Positions 18,339-27,206 of a stretch of 42,123 nt of DNA are shown one piece after another. Source of the stretch: Betaproteobacteria bacterium UBA3031 (lineage in GTDB: Bacteria > Pseudomonadota > Gammaproteobacteria > Burkholderiales > Eutrophovitaceae); contig DFDI01000051.1 in assembly GCA_002367635.1 (NCBI GenBank), forward strand, positions 53,324-95,446. The letters run 5' to 3'. How positions within the stretch are numbered: the stretch's first letter is position 1; every line of letters starts with the position of its first letter. The notes under the pieces were generated by a model, which was not told the origin of the DNA, ran no database searches, and was given only the letters and a program-made list of their open reading frames with translations. The position numbers and the translations under genes were made by a program.

Positions 18339-19949
18339 ATGACATCACCATTGCTCAGCATAAGCAATCTCGACGTCTCCTTTCAACAAGGAGAGACGCT
18401 CACTATCGCAGCAAAGGATGTTTCAATAGATGTCTATCCAGGGGAGACGGTCGCGCTCATTGGAGAGAGCGGATCTGGAAAGTCAGTCACCGCGCTGTCG
18501 GCACTTCAGCTGCTTCCCTATCCCATCGCACAACATTCGGAAAACAGTTCAATTCGATTCGACAACCTTGAACTCGTTCAGGCCTCCGAGAAGACGCTCA
18601 GATCCATTAGAGGCAATAGAATATCAATGATATTTCAAGAGCCCATGACCTCTCTAAACCCCTTGCACACCGTAGAGAAACAAATTGGTGAGGTTTTATT
18701 CCTTCATGAAAAGCTAAACAAACATCAGGTCAAGGCGAGAGTAATTGAGCTACTCGAGTTGGTCAAAATACCCAACCCGAGCGAAAGACTAGAGTCCTAC
18801 CCGCACCAATTGTCAGGCGGACAAAGACAACGCGTAATGATTGCAATGGCGCTGGCGAACAAGCCAGATCTTTTAATCGCAGATGAACCCACTACTGCCG
18901 TTGATGTAACGGTACAAGCGCAACTGCTCGAACTATTACAATCATTACAACAAAAACTCGGCATGGCAATACTTCTGATTACCCATGACCTGAGAGTGGT
19001 CTCCAAAATGGCGAGCCGCGTGTATGTCATGAAACAGGGGGAAATCGTGGAGTCTGGAGCCGTTGAGGTTACGTTTTCGAACCCCCAGCATGATTACACC
19101 AGAATGCTAATCAACTCAAAACCATCCGGCCATCCTGAGCCTATCTCTCCCTCCGCATGTGAAGTCGTCCGCGTGGACAATCTTCGCGTTTGGTTTCCAA
19201 TCAAGCGCGGAATCTTCCGGAAATCTGTTGGCTACATCAAGGCGGTGGACGACATCAACTTTTCGATTAAAGCAGGAGAGACATTGGGGCTTGTCGGAGA
19301 AAGTGGCTCAGGAAAAAGCTCTCTAGGAATGGCCTGTTTGAGGTTAATTGATAGCAGTGGGAACATTAACATTGCGAATCAAAAAATTGACCAACTCACC
19401 CAACGAGCACTAAAACCATACCGTAAAAATGTACAAATAGTCTTTCAAGATCCCTTTGGAAGTCTCAGCCCTAGAATGACGATCAGTCAGATTATTTCGG
19501 AAGGGCTCGTGCTACATGGAATCGCAAAAACTCCTGCAATACTTGATCGAATGATCGGAAACGCGCTCGAAGAAGTTGGGTTATCGGCAGAAATGCGCCA
19601 TAGGTACCCGCATGAGTTTTCTGGTGGTCAGCGACAACGGATATCGATAGCTAGGGCGATCGCACTCAAACCAAAATTCATCGTGCTAGACGAACCAACT
19701 TCTGCACTAGATCTATCGATACAAGCGCAAATCATTGAACTACTCCGCAAGTTACAGAAGAAGTATGCCATCTCTTATTTGTTTATCAGTCATGATTTGA
19801 ACGTCGTCAAAGCACTATCGCATCGAGTCATGGTAATGAAAGAAGGTAAGATAGTGGAGGAAGGTTCAGTCGAGACTATCTTTGAGCGACCGACCCACAA
19901 TTACACAAAAACGTTGCTGGCCGCTTCGGTAGAACTTTCCTCAAAGTGA
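18339..19949 (+). CDS. yejF: YejF-like ABC transporter ATPase with two nucleotide-binding domains
   Basis: Powers the YejABEF importer on the cytoplasmic side. It is a tandem ATPase of 536 residues. NBD1 has Walker A GESGSGKS (near 42), signature LSGGQRQRVMIAMAL and Walker B LLIADEPTTAVD; NBD2 has GESGSGKSS (near 322), FSGGQRQRISIARAIAL and FIVLDEPTSALDL. All catalytic motifs are intact. The gene follows yejE by 26 bp and closes the operon; no clear terminator was seen behind it. Confidence 0.94.
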   Translation: MTSPLLSISNLDVSFQQGETLTIAAKDVSIDVYPGETVALIGESGSGKSVTALSALQLLPYPIAQHSENSSIRFDNLELVQASEKTLRSIRGNRISMIFQEPMTSLNPLHTVEKQIGEVLFLHEKLNKHQVKARVIELLELVKIPNPSERLESYPHQLSGGQRQRVMIAMALANKPDLLIADEPTTAVDVTVQAQLLELLQSLQQKLGMAILLITHDLRVVSKMASRVYVMKQGEIVESGAVEVTFSNPQHDYTRMLINSKPSGHPEPISPSACEVVRVDNLRVWFPIKRGIFRKSVGYIKAVDDINFSIKAGETLGLVGESGSGKSSLGMACLRLIDSSGNINIANQKIDQLTQRALKPYRKNVQIVFQDPFGSLSPRMTISQIISEGLVLHGIAKTPAILDRMIGNALEEVGLSAEMRHRYPHEFSGGQRQRISIARAIALKPKFIVLDEPTSALDLSIQAQIIELLRKLQKKYAISYLFISHDLNVVKALSHRVMVMKEGKIVEEGSVETIFERPTHNYTKTLLAASVELSSK

Positions 19950-20028
19950 TGGGTGCACATCCCAATACAACAAAACATTCCTGCGGCCTGGCTCTCCACA
20001 TTATTCGTTAATTAGCCATTCAAACATT

Positions 20029-20229
20029 TCAAATCGAGCTATCACTTTCTTCAGGACTCAACGCCTCCTTAGAGTCGAGTTCGAAACCCTTCATAATTTG
20101 CACGCGCTCAGGATAAACTTCGCTTTGCTCTGGGATTGGATCAATTTCAGATAAAGGTCTCAAATAGAACAGATAACCCGCCATCAACAGATTCAGGGCA
20201 ATCAAAAAATAGCCTAACTTCCTAGCCAT
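20029..20229 (-). CDS. Small single-pass membrane protein next to coaX, possibly an SPOR protein without its SPOR domain
   Basis: It has 66 residues: a basic start (MARKLGYF), one hydrophobic helix (about 6-23), then an acidic tail with PEQSEVYPERVQIM. The helix followed by a PExxxxxPERVxxM stretch resembles the N-terminus of the SPOR-domain proteins that often follow coaX in Burkholderiales, but the C-terminal SPOR domain is missing. It lies 50 bp after coaX on the same strand and is probably co-transcribed. Function unknown. Whether it is a truncated remnant or a genuine short form cannot be decided here. Confidence 0.6.
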   Translation of the reverse strand: MARKLGYFLIALNLLMAGYLFYLRPLSEIDPIPEQSEVYPERVQIMKGFELDSKEALSPEESDSSI

Positions 20230-20279
20230 GTTGAGCTATGTTTCGTGACATTAAACAGTTGAAGGTCATCATTAGTATC

Positions 20280-21005
20280 CTATAGGCTCAGCGCTATTTT
20301 TAAGAGTCCTAGAAATATCAAATCTTCTCTATTTATAAATGGCCTTACAAAGCCATCTCGCAACTTAGAAGCGGCTCCACCAGCCAATACAATTTGCACA
20401 TCACTATATCCCGCAGCTTCCATATCATCACAAAAAGACTCTACAGTTTTGCACGTTGCCCGAATGGCCCCGGAAGTGATTGCGTCTCGAGTGGACACGG
20501 GGAATATACTGAACTCTCCCTCAGTTTCGGATAGTTTAGCCGTGTTTGAACTAAGAGATCGATGCACCAAATCATAACCAGGAATAATCAGCCCCCCAAG
20601 AAAAATGCCCTCACTGGTTAAACCATGTATCGTCGTCGCCGTGCCTGCGCATACCGCAACAACATTCCCTAGGTTTAATGACTTGGCGCCAATAACTGCC
20701 GCCCAACGGTCGGGGCCTAAATGGTTCGGGATCGAGTAAGAATTCTTAACGCCACACTGCTCTGAATTCGCTTCCACCCAATAGGGCTGAATATTCCAGG
20801 AAGAGATAGCCGACTCCACAACCAACTCCACCCTAGATCCTGCTACGTTCGAAATCACGACCTTGGTTGGTACAGAAAGGTCTGACCAATATAAGGATAA
20901 TTTATCTATCGCCTCAAGAGGACACTGACCTTGAACTAACCATCCGCCGCCCGAAGTCGTCGCCCACTTTACTTGCGTGTTACCAATATCAACAACTAAA
21001 ATCAT
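20280..21005 (-). CDS. coaX: CoaX, type III pantothenate kinase
   Basis: Phosphorylates pantothenate, the first step of coenzyme A synthesis. ASKHA-fold motifs are present: VVDIGNTQVKWA (phosphate loop), LGPDRWAAVIGA with the catalytic Asp, CAGTATTIHGL, and GGLIIPGYDLVHRSL. It has 241 residues, usual for the family. The third motif has no leading Asp (family form DxGTA); from memory the B. pertussis homologue Baf also lacks it. The gene is 54 bp behind birA, a pairing common in betaproteobacteria. Confidence 0.92.
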   Translation of the reverse strand: MILVVDIGNTQVKWATTSGGGWLVQGQCPLEAIDKLSLYWSDLSVPTKVVISNVAGSRVELVVESAISSWNIQPYWVEANSEQCGVKNSYSIPNHLGPDRWAAVIGAKSLNLGNVVAVCAGTATTIHGLTSEGIFLGGLIIPGYDLVHRSLSSNTAKLSETEGEFSIFPVSTRDAITSGAIRATCKTVESFCDDMEAAGYSDVQIVLAGGAASKLRDGFVRPFINREDLIFLGLLKIALSL

Positions 21006-21059
21006 TGTTTGCTCTATATCCTAATCAACTTAATCTTCATGAACTATAACCGATGCAGG

Positions 21060-22031
21060 TTATACGTTAATTCGAATTTCGCCAGAAATAAAACGTCTTG
21101 ATTTCCCAGCAACGCTCAAAACTAAAGCCCCGTCACTATCAACATCCAAAATATCACCATCAAGTTGCTGCCCATCTGGCAGAACGAAAGATACCCTTTG
21201 ATTTTGGTATGCGTGCAATTGACACCAGTCCTGACGAAATAAATCAAAACCATCGATGAAATAACGCTCTAACATCCCATCTAGATCTAAAATCAAATTC
21301 GCAAGAAGCACATTCCGATCAATATGCAAACCCAAACCATATAAGTCTGCAACGGGTTGATCAATTTCGTTCATCAGCACTTTAGGGATACGAATATTAA
21401 TACCAATACCGATTACGATATGATGCTGCCCGCCTACCGAGACGGACTCTATTAACACGCCCGCCAACTTCTTACCATGAGACAAAACATCATTTGGCCA
21501 TTTTAGACGGCAGTCAATATTAGCAGCCGCGTTTAGCGAACGAACGATTGATAAACCGACCACCAACGGTAAAGTCGAAATGCCCTTTTGAGTATTTCCA
21601 GAGGGGATGCTGCGCAAGATTGAAAATGTTAAAGATCCTCCGGGAATTGATAGCCACGATCTACCCTTCGTACCACGCCCTGCAGTTTGAGTTTCTGCAA
21701 TTCGGATCAATCTGTTTTGCGCAGATCCGGATCGAATCACATTCAATAAATCATCATTGGTAGAGCCCGTCTCCGAAACTACGTTAAGAACAAACCGATC
21801 GGACAATGCCCCAAGCCCTGTCCGAATTTTATCGCCACATAACAAGTCAGCAACCTGATTAAATCCAACCACATCATCACCGAACTGCCCAATAAATCTA
21901 CAGCCCTCGTTGATTCGATCAATTTCAACCGTAAGCTCCTCCGAGCCAACCTCGAGTTGTTGCGCTAGCGACTTTATCGAGGTGCGACCTTTCAATGAAA
22001 GAATAGAAAGAATATCAGCAGACAAACTCAT
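21060..22031 (-). CDS. birA: BirA, biotin-protein ligase with N-terminal HTH domain
   Basis: Attaches biotin to the biotin carboxyl carrier protein of acetyl-CoA carboxylase, and with its N-terminal domain may repress biotin genes. Residues 1-60 form a winged-helix region (ILSLKGRTSIKSLAQQLEVG). The catalytic domain carries GRGTKGRSWLSIPGGSLTFS (biotinyl-AMP loop) and RLKWPNDVLSHGKKLAGVLIE. A C-terminal SH3-like domain follows. At 323 residues it matches bifunctional BirA. It is divergent from glnS across a 539-bp gap. Confidence 0.95.
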   Translation of the reverse strand: MSLSADILSILSLKGRTSIKSLAQQLEVGSEELTVEIDRINEGCRFIGQFGDDVVGFNQVADLLCGDKIRTGLGALSDRFVLNVVSETGSTNDDLLNVIRSGSAQNRLIRIAETQTAGRGTKGRSWLSIPGGSLTFSILRSIPSGNTQKGISTLPLVVGLSIVRSLNAAANIDCRLKWPNDVLSHGKKLAGVLIESVSVGGQHHIVIGIGINIRIPKVLMNEIDQPVADLYGLGLHIDRNVLLANLILDLDGMLERYFIDGFDLFRQDWCQLHAYQNQRVSFVLPDGQQLDGDILDVDSDGALVLSVAGKSRRFISGEIRINV

Positions 22032-22570
22032 AGGGTTCCAAACATTAAATATCCATGGCTACAAACATCTGCCCCGTCGTAAAATGAAGCTCTAATCAAA
22101 ATTATTACCTCTGGTTCCAAAACCACTACAACTGGCAATCAAGTGAAGTTTATTAGCGATCTAGTTTCTAAACATATTGCCAGATATCCCGACTTGGGGC
22201 TAAGGGATGTCTACAAGTTGCTGCCCCAGGTCGCCAGTTGCCGCGAGCGAATTGCCATTTAGACACAATAAAGCAAACCAATCCCGCAATGAGATGACCG
22301 TAACAATTACCCGAGACCGAAGCATTCAGAAATCTTCAAAGAGTAATCTCATCCTAACTATCGGATCGTACATGTTAATTCTTATAGAACTACGACAATC
22401 TTGATGCTAGTTATGCATAGCATCCCAACAAGAGGCACGTAGACCGATAACCGAGTTTTAAGCAACTAAGGTAGAATTCACGTCCTGAAAACTATTGCAG
22501 CTTAAGTATGATGACCGCTGGAATAAGTTACTGATTCAATCCACATAATCAAAACCATTATTGGAAAATA
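22032..22570 (+). other. 539-bp intergenic region between birA and glnS
   Basis: No intact gene is recognisable. It holds a coding-looking fragment at 22083-22262 (separate entry), an inverted repeat GATGCTA / TAGCATC at 22403-22424 with an 8-base loop, and the unmapped glnS promoter. No tRNA-like fold was noticed. Confidence 0.6.
22083..22262 (+). pseudogene. Possible gene remnant (open frame of 59 codons without ATG)
   Basis: The frame is open from 22083 to a TAG at 22260 and reads like protein: KFISDLVSKHIARYPDLG followed by LRDVYKLLPQVA. The segment resembles the N-terminal part of an uncharacterised bacterial family with a (H/Y)P-x-x-x-x-RDxYKLLxQ motif, as far as I can recall. The only usable start is a GTG at 22143, which would give 39 residues. 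Downstream frames show no continuation. A truncated relic is the simplest reading; a short real gene is possible. Confidence 0.35.
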
Positions 22571-24313
22571 GTGAAAGATAAAACAGCACCTTCCAGCAGC
22601 AACTTCATCAAGTCCATCATCGATAACGACTGTAACGCTGAGACGTTTAAAGAAAGACGTTGGCGCGGAAAGCCTGGGACCTTATCCGAACAACAAAATG
22701 CCAACATAGATTCGGCAAAAATACGAACGCGCTTCCCCCCTGAACCTAATGGTTATTTGCACATCGGGCACGCGAAATCAATCTGCCTAAACTTCGGCCT
22801 TGCGAAAGAGTATGGCGGCGTTTGCCACCTGAGATTCGACGATACAAATCCATCAACTGAGGAGAGTGAATACGTAGATTCAATTCGGGATTCTGTGAAG
22901 TGGCTTGGATTTGATTGGGGCAGCCACGAATATTTTTCATCAGATTACTTTGACCAACTGTACAAATTTGCTGTCTCGTTAATTACTGCAGGTTTTGCCT
23001 ACGTCGATTCACTCAACGCAGAAGAAATGCGCGAATACCGCGGAACGCTTACCGATCCAGGGAAAAATAGTCCATTTCGGACTAGATCAACAGAAGAAAA
23101 TCTAGCGCTATTTCAAGAAATGAGAGATGGCAAACATACTGATGGAATACATGTGCTGAGATTAAAGATTGACATGGCAAGCCCGAATATCAATCTTAGA
23201 GATCCAGTTGCCTACCGAATCAAACACGCCGCACATCACAGGACAGGCCATGCATGGCCGATTTATCCGAGCTATGACTTCACCCATGGTATATCGGATG
23301 CTCTCGAAAACATCTCACACTCAATTTGCACACTTGAGTTTGAAGATCACCGTCCGCTATACGATTGGCTCAACCAGCAATTATTTGAACTGGGATTCCT
23401 CCAAGAACCTTTACCTCAGCAAATAGAATTTGCTCGACTGAATCTTTCTCATGTTGTGCTCTCGAAGAGAAAGTTAATCCAACTTGTCAAAGAAAAACAT
23501 GTGGATGGCTGGGATGACCCACGAATGCCTACCCTCGTAGGGGCCCGTCGCCGCGGATACCCTGCACAAGGCTTACACCTATTCACTGACCGCATTGGGG
23601 TATCTAAAGCTGACTCATGGATTGATTATTCAATCCTTGAGGATTGTATGCGTGAAACACTGAACGAATCATCACTTCGTAAAGTTGCCGTTCTAAATCC
23701 AATCAAGTTAATTATTGAAAACTTTGAAATTGATCATACGGAAATATGCCATGCCCCCAACCACCCTCAGAAAAAAGAGCTAGGGTCTCGAGACGTTACT
23801 CTCTCAAGGGAGCTATGGATAGAGCGAGAAGACTTTTCAGAAGACCCACCCAAAGGATACTTTCGATTATTTGTTGGCAATACTGTTCGTTTACGTTATG
23901 GCTATGTTGTGAAATGTACCGGGTTCGAGACAGATGAACGAGGGTTGGTAAAAACGGTCTTTTGCGAATGTTTTTCAGACTCAAAGTCTGGAACCGATGG
24001 GGCAGACAATTACAAAGTTAAAGGTAATATTCACTGGGTAGACGCTCACACTTCAATCAAAGCTGATGTCATTTTGTATGACCGCCTGTTCTCCGCAGAA
24101 CACCCCGGCAAGGATGGCGACTTTATCAACGACTTAAACCCCAAGTCCAAAACAATCATTGAAGTTCAAGTAGAGAGTTCAACTGCCGAGGCCAAAACAG
24201 GCGACTGTTTCCAATTTGAACGGCATGGCTACTTTACGGCTGACCCATCGAGTACAGCACAAAACCTAGTCTTTAATCGGACAGTGACACTTAGGGACCG
24301 CTGGAAGAAATAA
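22571..24313 (+). CDS. glnS: GlnS, glutaminyl-tRNA synthetase
   Basis: Charges tRNA-Gln with glutamine in the cytoplasm. Class I motifs are FPPEPNGYLHIGHAKS (HIGH motif, near 57-72) and VLSKRKL (KMSKS equivalent, near 299); the catalytic core also shows RFDDTNPSTEESEYV and YPSYDFTHGISDALE. Two C-terminal beta-barrel anticodon domains follow. It has 580 residues. The frame begins with GTG at 22571, leaving about 40 residues before the core, which is plausible for the family. Direct charging implies no dependence on GatCAB for Gln. Confidence 0.95.
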   Translation: MKDKTAPSSSNFIKSIIDNDCNAETFKERRWRGKPGTLSEQQNANIDSAKIRTRFPPEPNGYLHIGHAKSICLNFGLAKEYGGVCHLRFDDTNPSTEESEYVDSIRDSVKWLGFDWGSHEYFSSDYFDQLYKFAVSLITAGFAYVDSLNAEEMREYRGTLTDPGKNSPFRTRSTEENLALFQEMRDGKHTDGIHVLRLKIDMASPNINLRDPVAYRIKHAAHHRTGHAWPIYPSYDFTHGISDALENISHSICTLEFEDHRPLYDWLNQQLFELGFLQEPLPQQIEFARLNLSHVVLSKRKLIQLVKEKHVDGWDDPRMPTLVGARRRGYPAQGLHLFTDRIGVSKADSWIDYSILEDCMRETLNESSLRKVAVLNPIKLIIENFEIDHTEICHAPNHPQKKELGSRDVTLSRELWIEREDFSEDPPKGYFRLFVGNTVRLRYGYVVKCTGFETDERGLVKTVFCECFSDSKSGTDGADNYKVKGNIHWVDAHTSIKADVILYDRLFSAEHPGKDGDFINDLNPKSKTIIEVQVESSTAEAKTGDCFQFERHGYFTADPSSTAQNLVFNRTVTLRDRWKK

Positions 24314-24539
24314 GACCAAATAGTCTGGAAAATACGCTGGCAATGTGTGCTGTGCACTAGGCATTAAGCCGGGCTTCTGATTAAACCATCGATTAAACGG
24401 TCTTTTCTCATGAATCATCTCTAGCTCGCTCCCAGAAGCATCCACAAGCTTTAAACATAGAGATGGGCTAATATCTTTGTGTTTACTGCTTAGCTAAAAT
24501 CAAAAATTTTGTAACCACACGCAAGATGCGGGAGATGCA

Positions 24540-26201
24540 ATGCCGATTAAAGGGTATGACGCTTTTCTAGAATGCCTGTCGTCAGAGGGGGTCGATTATC
24601 TTTTTGGAAACCCTGGCACGACTGAATTAGCCATCATGGAGGCACTGGGGAAACAAAGTAATATTGAATACATCCTTGGTTTGCAAGAAAGCATCGTTGT
24701 TTCAATGGCTGACGGTTATGCTCGAGCCTCAGGAAAACTTGCCGTCGCCAACGTTCACGTCGCCCCTGGCTTAGGTAATGCGATGGGCTCCATTTATAAC
24801 GCGAAATTTTATGGATCTCCTGTACTCATTACAGCCGGGCAGCAGGAACAAGGGCATGGCCTTACAGAACCAATGCTCTACGACCCCCTGGTACCTATTG
24901 CTCAACCGCTCGTAAAATGGGCCATTGAGTGCACGAGAATTCAAGATTTACCACGCATCATTCATCGTGCAGTAAAAATAGCGCTTACACCTCCCATGGG
25001 ACCGGTCTTTTTAAGCTTACCCGGAGATGTGTTGGATGCATCTGCCGACATTGAAATAGGCAAACCGACTCGTGTAAATACGCAAGTCCTTCCTAATTTA
25101 GAAACACTTAATGAACTGTCGAAAGCTATCTTGGCGGCGCAAAACCCTGCCATCGTTGCAGGCCATGAAATCGCATCCACAAACGCATTAGACGAGGCCG
25201 GTGATTTAGCTCTGACAATTGGGGCTGCCGTATTCCAGCAAACCGTGCCGTACTCTGCACAGTTCAAAAGTGAGCACCCCGCATTTCTAGGCGCATTATC
25301 ACGCAATCAATCCATATGCCGACAGCAACTCGAAACGCACGACCTTGTTATATTTCTGGGATCCGACGTCCTTAGAATGTCTGTTTTCAGTGCAATTGAT
25401 CCGCTACCAAACCACATTAAAATAGTACAAATTAGTGAACGAGATTGGGAGCTAGGGAAAAACTACCCTGCTGAATTCGCGATTCGAGCACACGTGAAAG
25501 AAACCACAAAAGCTCTTGCCGATCTATTAAAAAACACAATGAATGATGGCCAAAAATCCAAGGCTGCACAACGTATCTCTCACATCAAAAATCGAAATTG
25601 GTCAGCTCAACGCACGCAAAGAATCGCTCAGGCGAGCACTTTCGATAACGTCAAACCAATTAATTCACTAAAACTTGTGATGGAATTAGTTAAGGCGATT
25701 CCAGAAGATTGTGTCGTTCTTGAAGAGGCGTTAAGCACGTCAGCAAACTTACTCAACTATCTAGCATTAAAGGATCATCAAGGTTTTTTTGGGCTTGCAT
25801 CCGGCGGAATTGGATTTGCTATGGGAGGTGCGATCGGCGTATCACTGGCGCTTCCAGACCGACCCGTTGTGGCGTTAGTCGGGGACGGAAGTTCTATGTA
25901 CAGCATCCAAGCGTTATGGACTGCTGCTCATCTGAACCGCCCCATTACTTACGTAATACCCAACAATCAAGGATACAAAATAATAAAGCAGCGACTAATG
26001 TCTTTCAGGGGAACAGACAAATACATTGGTATGGACCTCACCCATCCAACAATAGACTACGTGAAACTCGCTGAGTCTATGGGGGTACCCGCAATTCGCA
26101 TACATGATCCTGCCGAATTAAACGCTGCCATTAGACTCGCGACCCGAAGCAATAAAACAAATCTAATCGAAGTGATGATGTCGCCAGATATAAACACTTA
26201 A
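24540..26201 (+). CDS. ThDP-dependent 2-oxoacid decarboxylase, benzoylformate decarboxylase-like
   Basis: Likely decarboxylates a 2-oxoacid using thiamine diphosphate. The 553 residues show the three-domain layout: PYR domain with FGNPGTTEL (22-30) and the catalytic Glu50 in LQES, a central domain, and a PP domain with GDGSSMYSIQ and N about 28 residues on (IPNNQGYK). Compared with Pseudomonas benzoylformate decarboxylase from memory, His73 (NVHVAPGLGN) and the His in KSEHPAFLG match its catalytic His70 and His281, while its Ser26 is replaced by Thr27. The substrate is not known. It is 10 bp upstream of a TauD-family dioxygenase, so the two probably act together. Confidence 0.85.
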   Translation: MPIKGYDAFLECLSSEGVDYLFGNPGTTELAIMEALGKQSNIEYILGLQESIVVSMADGYARASGKLAVANVHVAPGLGNAMGSIYNAKFYGSPVLITAGQQEQGHGLTEPMLYDPLVPIAQPLVKWAIECTRIQDLPRIIHRAVKIALTPPMGPVFLSLPGDVLDASADIEIGKPTRVNTQVLPNLETLNELSKAILAAQNPAIVAGHEIASTNALDEAGDLALTIGAAVFQQTVPYSAQFKSEHPAFLGALSRNQSICRQQLETHDLVIFLGSDVLRMSVFSAIDPLPNHIKIVQISERDWELGKNYPAEFAIRAHVKETTKALADLLKNTMNDGQKSKAAQRISHIKNRNWSAQRTQRIAQASTFDNVKPINSLKLVMELVKAIPEDCVVLEEALSTSANLLNYLALKDHQGFFGLASGGIGFAMGGAIGVSLALPDRPVVALVGDGSSMYSIQALWTAAHLNRPITYVIPNNQGYKIIKQRLMSFRGTDKYIGMDLTHPTIDYVKLAESMGVPAIRIHDPAELNAAIRLATRSNKTNLIEVMMSPDINT

Positions 26202-26211
26202 GGATAGTAAA

Positions 26212-27060
26212 ATGCCGCTAAACCCCCGTCAATTAACAAAAAATATCGGTGTGGAGATTATAGGTCTGGACCTCTCCAAAAAAACAAACGGAAAGACTCT
26301 TCAGGAGATTCAAGATCTTTTTCTTGAGTATCAAGTGCTATATTTTGGACAACAAAATCTATCCTCAGCGGCACATGTTCGGTTCGGTCAAATCTTTGGC
26401 GAACTGCAGATCCACGTCATGAATCAGTACCATGAATCTGCACATCCGGAACTGTATAGATTGTCCAATATTGGCGAAGATGGCAAACCCAACGGCATTT
26501 TTCCTGATCAAGGAACGCACGCTTGGCACACCGATGCATCTTGGCAAGAATATACTGGCCAGGCGACTATTATCTACTGTGAGCTAGCCACATCTAAGGG
26601 TGGAGATACCCATTTTTCCGACATGTATGGCGCATACGACCGTCTTTCTGACGACTGGAGACACAAACTAAAAAATATGCGAGCCGCCCACAGCCTCCAC
26701 TTTTCAAGAAACCGTCGGCACGGCCATCAACCAATGACCCATGAACAACGTAATTCAACACCGACGGTTGATCATCCCATTTGCCGAACACACCCAGATA
26801 CACACAAAAAATCCGTATTTCTAGGTGATCATGCGGAACACATTATTGGGCTGCCCTATGAAACAGGAAGAGCATGGATTGACGAACTAAATCAATTAAT
26901 AGTTCATGATGACTTGACGTATAAGCATAAGTGGAAACAGGGGGACTTTCTCGTTTGGGACAATCGTTGCCTTATGCATCGAGTCGAGAATTATGATGCA
27001 TCTAGAGAAGGACGAACCATTCGTCGCTGCACTACTATCGATCCCAGAAGACCACATTAA
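26212..27060 (+). CDS. TauD/TfdA-family Fe(II)/2-oxoglutarate dioxygenase
   Basis: Likely hydroxylates an organic acid or similar small molecule, consuming 2-oxoglutarate and O2. It has 282 residues. The facial triad is readable: His106 and Asp108 in HAWHTDASW and the distal His256 in CLMHRVENYD; Arg268 or Arg271 in GRTIRRCT would bind 2-oxoglutarate. An AAGGA ribosome-binding site lies between it and the ThDP enzyme, 10 bp upstream. The substrate cannot be told: the family covers taurine, aryloxyalkanoates and others. Confidence 0.88.
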   Translation: MPLNPRQLTKNIGVEIIGLDLSKKTNGKTLQEIQDLFLEYQVLYFGQQNLSSAAHVRFGQIFGELQIHVMNQYHESAHPELYRLSNIGEDGKPNGIFPDQGTHAWHTDASWQEYTGQATIIYCELATSKGGDTHFSDMYGAYDRLSDDWRHKLKNMRAAHSLHFSRNRRHGHQPMTHEQRNSTPTVDHPICRTHPDTHKKSVFLGDHAEHIIGLPYETGRAWIDELNQLIVHDDLTYKHKWKQGDFLVWDNRCLMHRVENYDASREGRTIRRCTTIDPRRPH

Positions 27061-27206
27061 ACGTCATTAGGAGTCGTCCAATGAAGACTCACTTCGACAT
27101 GCTGCGAAAATGATTTACCGTTAACCTTAGATTCAACAACTGCTCAAGCACAGCTTGTCAAAAGTCGTGAGAAACGTTAAGAATTTATACCTCGATAAAT
27201 TTTGTT

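Noticed and set aside
24266..24494. Minus-strand open frame of about 75 codons across the glnS 3' end and the gap behind it
   Set aside because: It is codon-aligned antisense to glnS for part of its length, has no good start, and shows no recognised motif; chance is likely.
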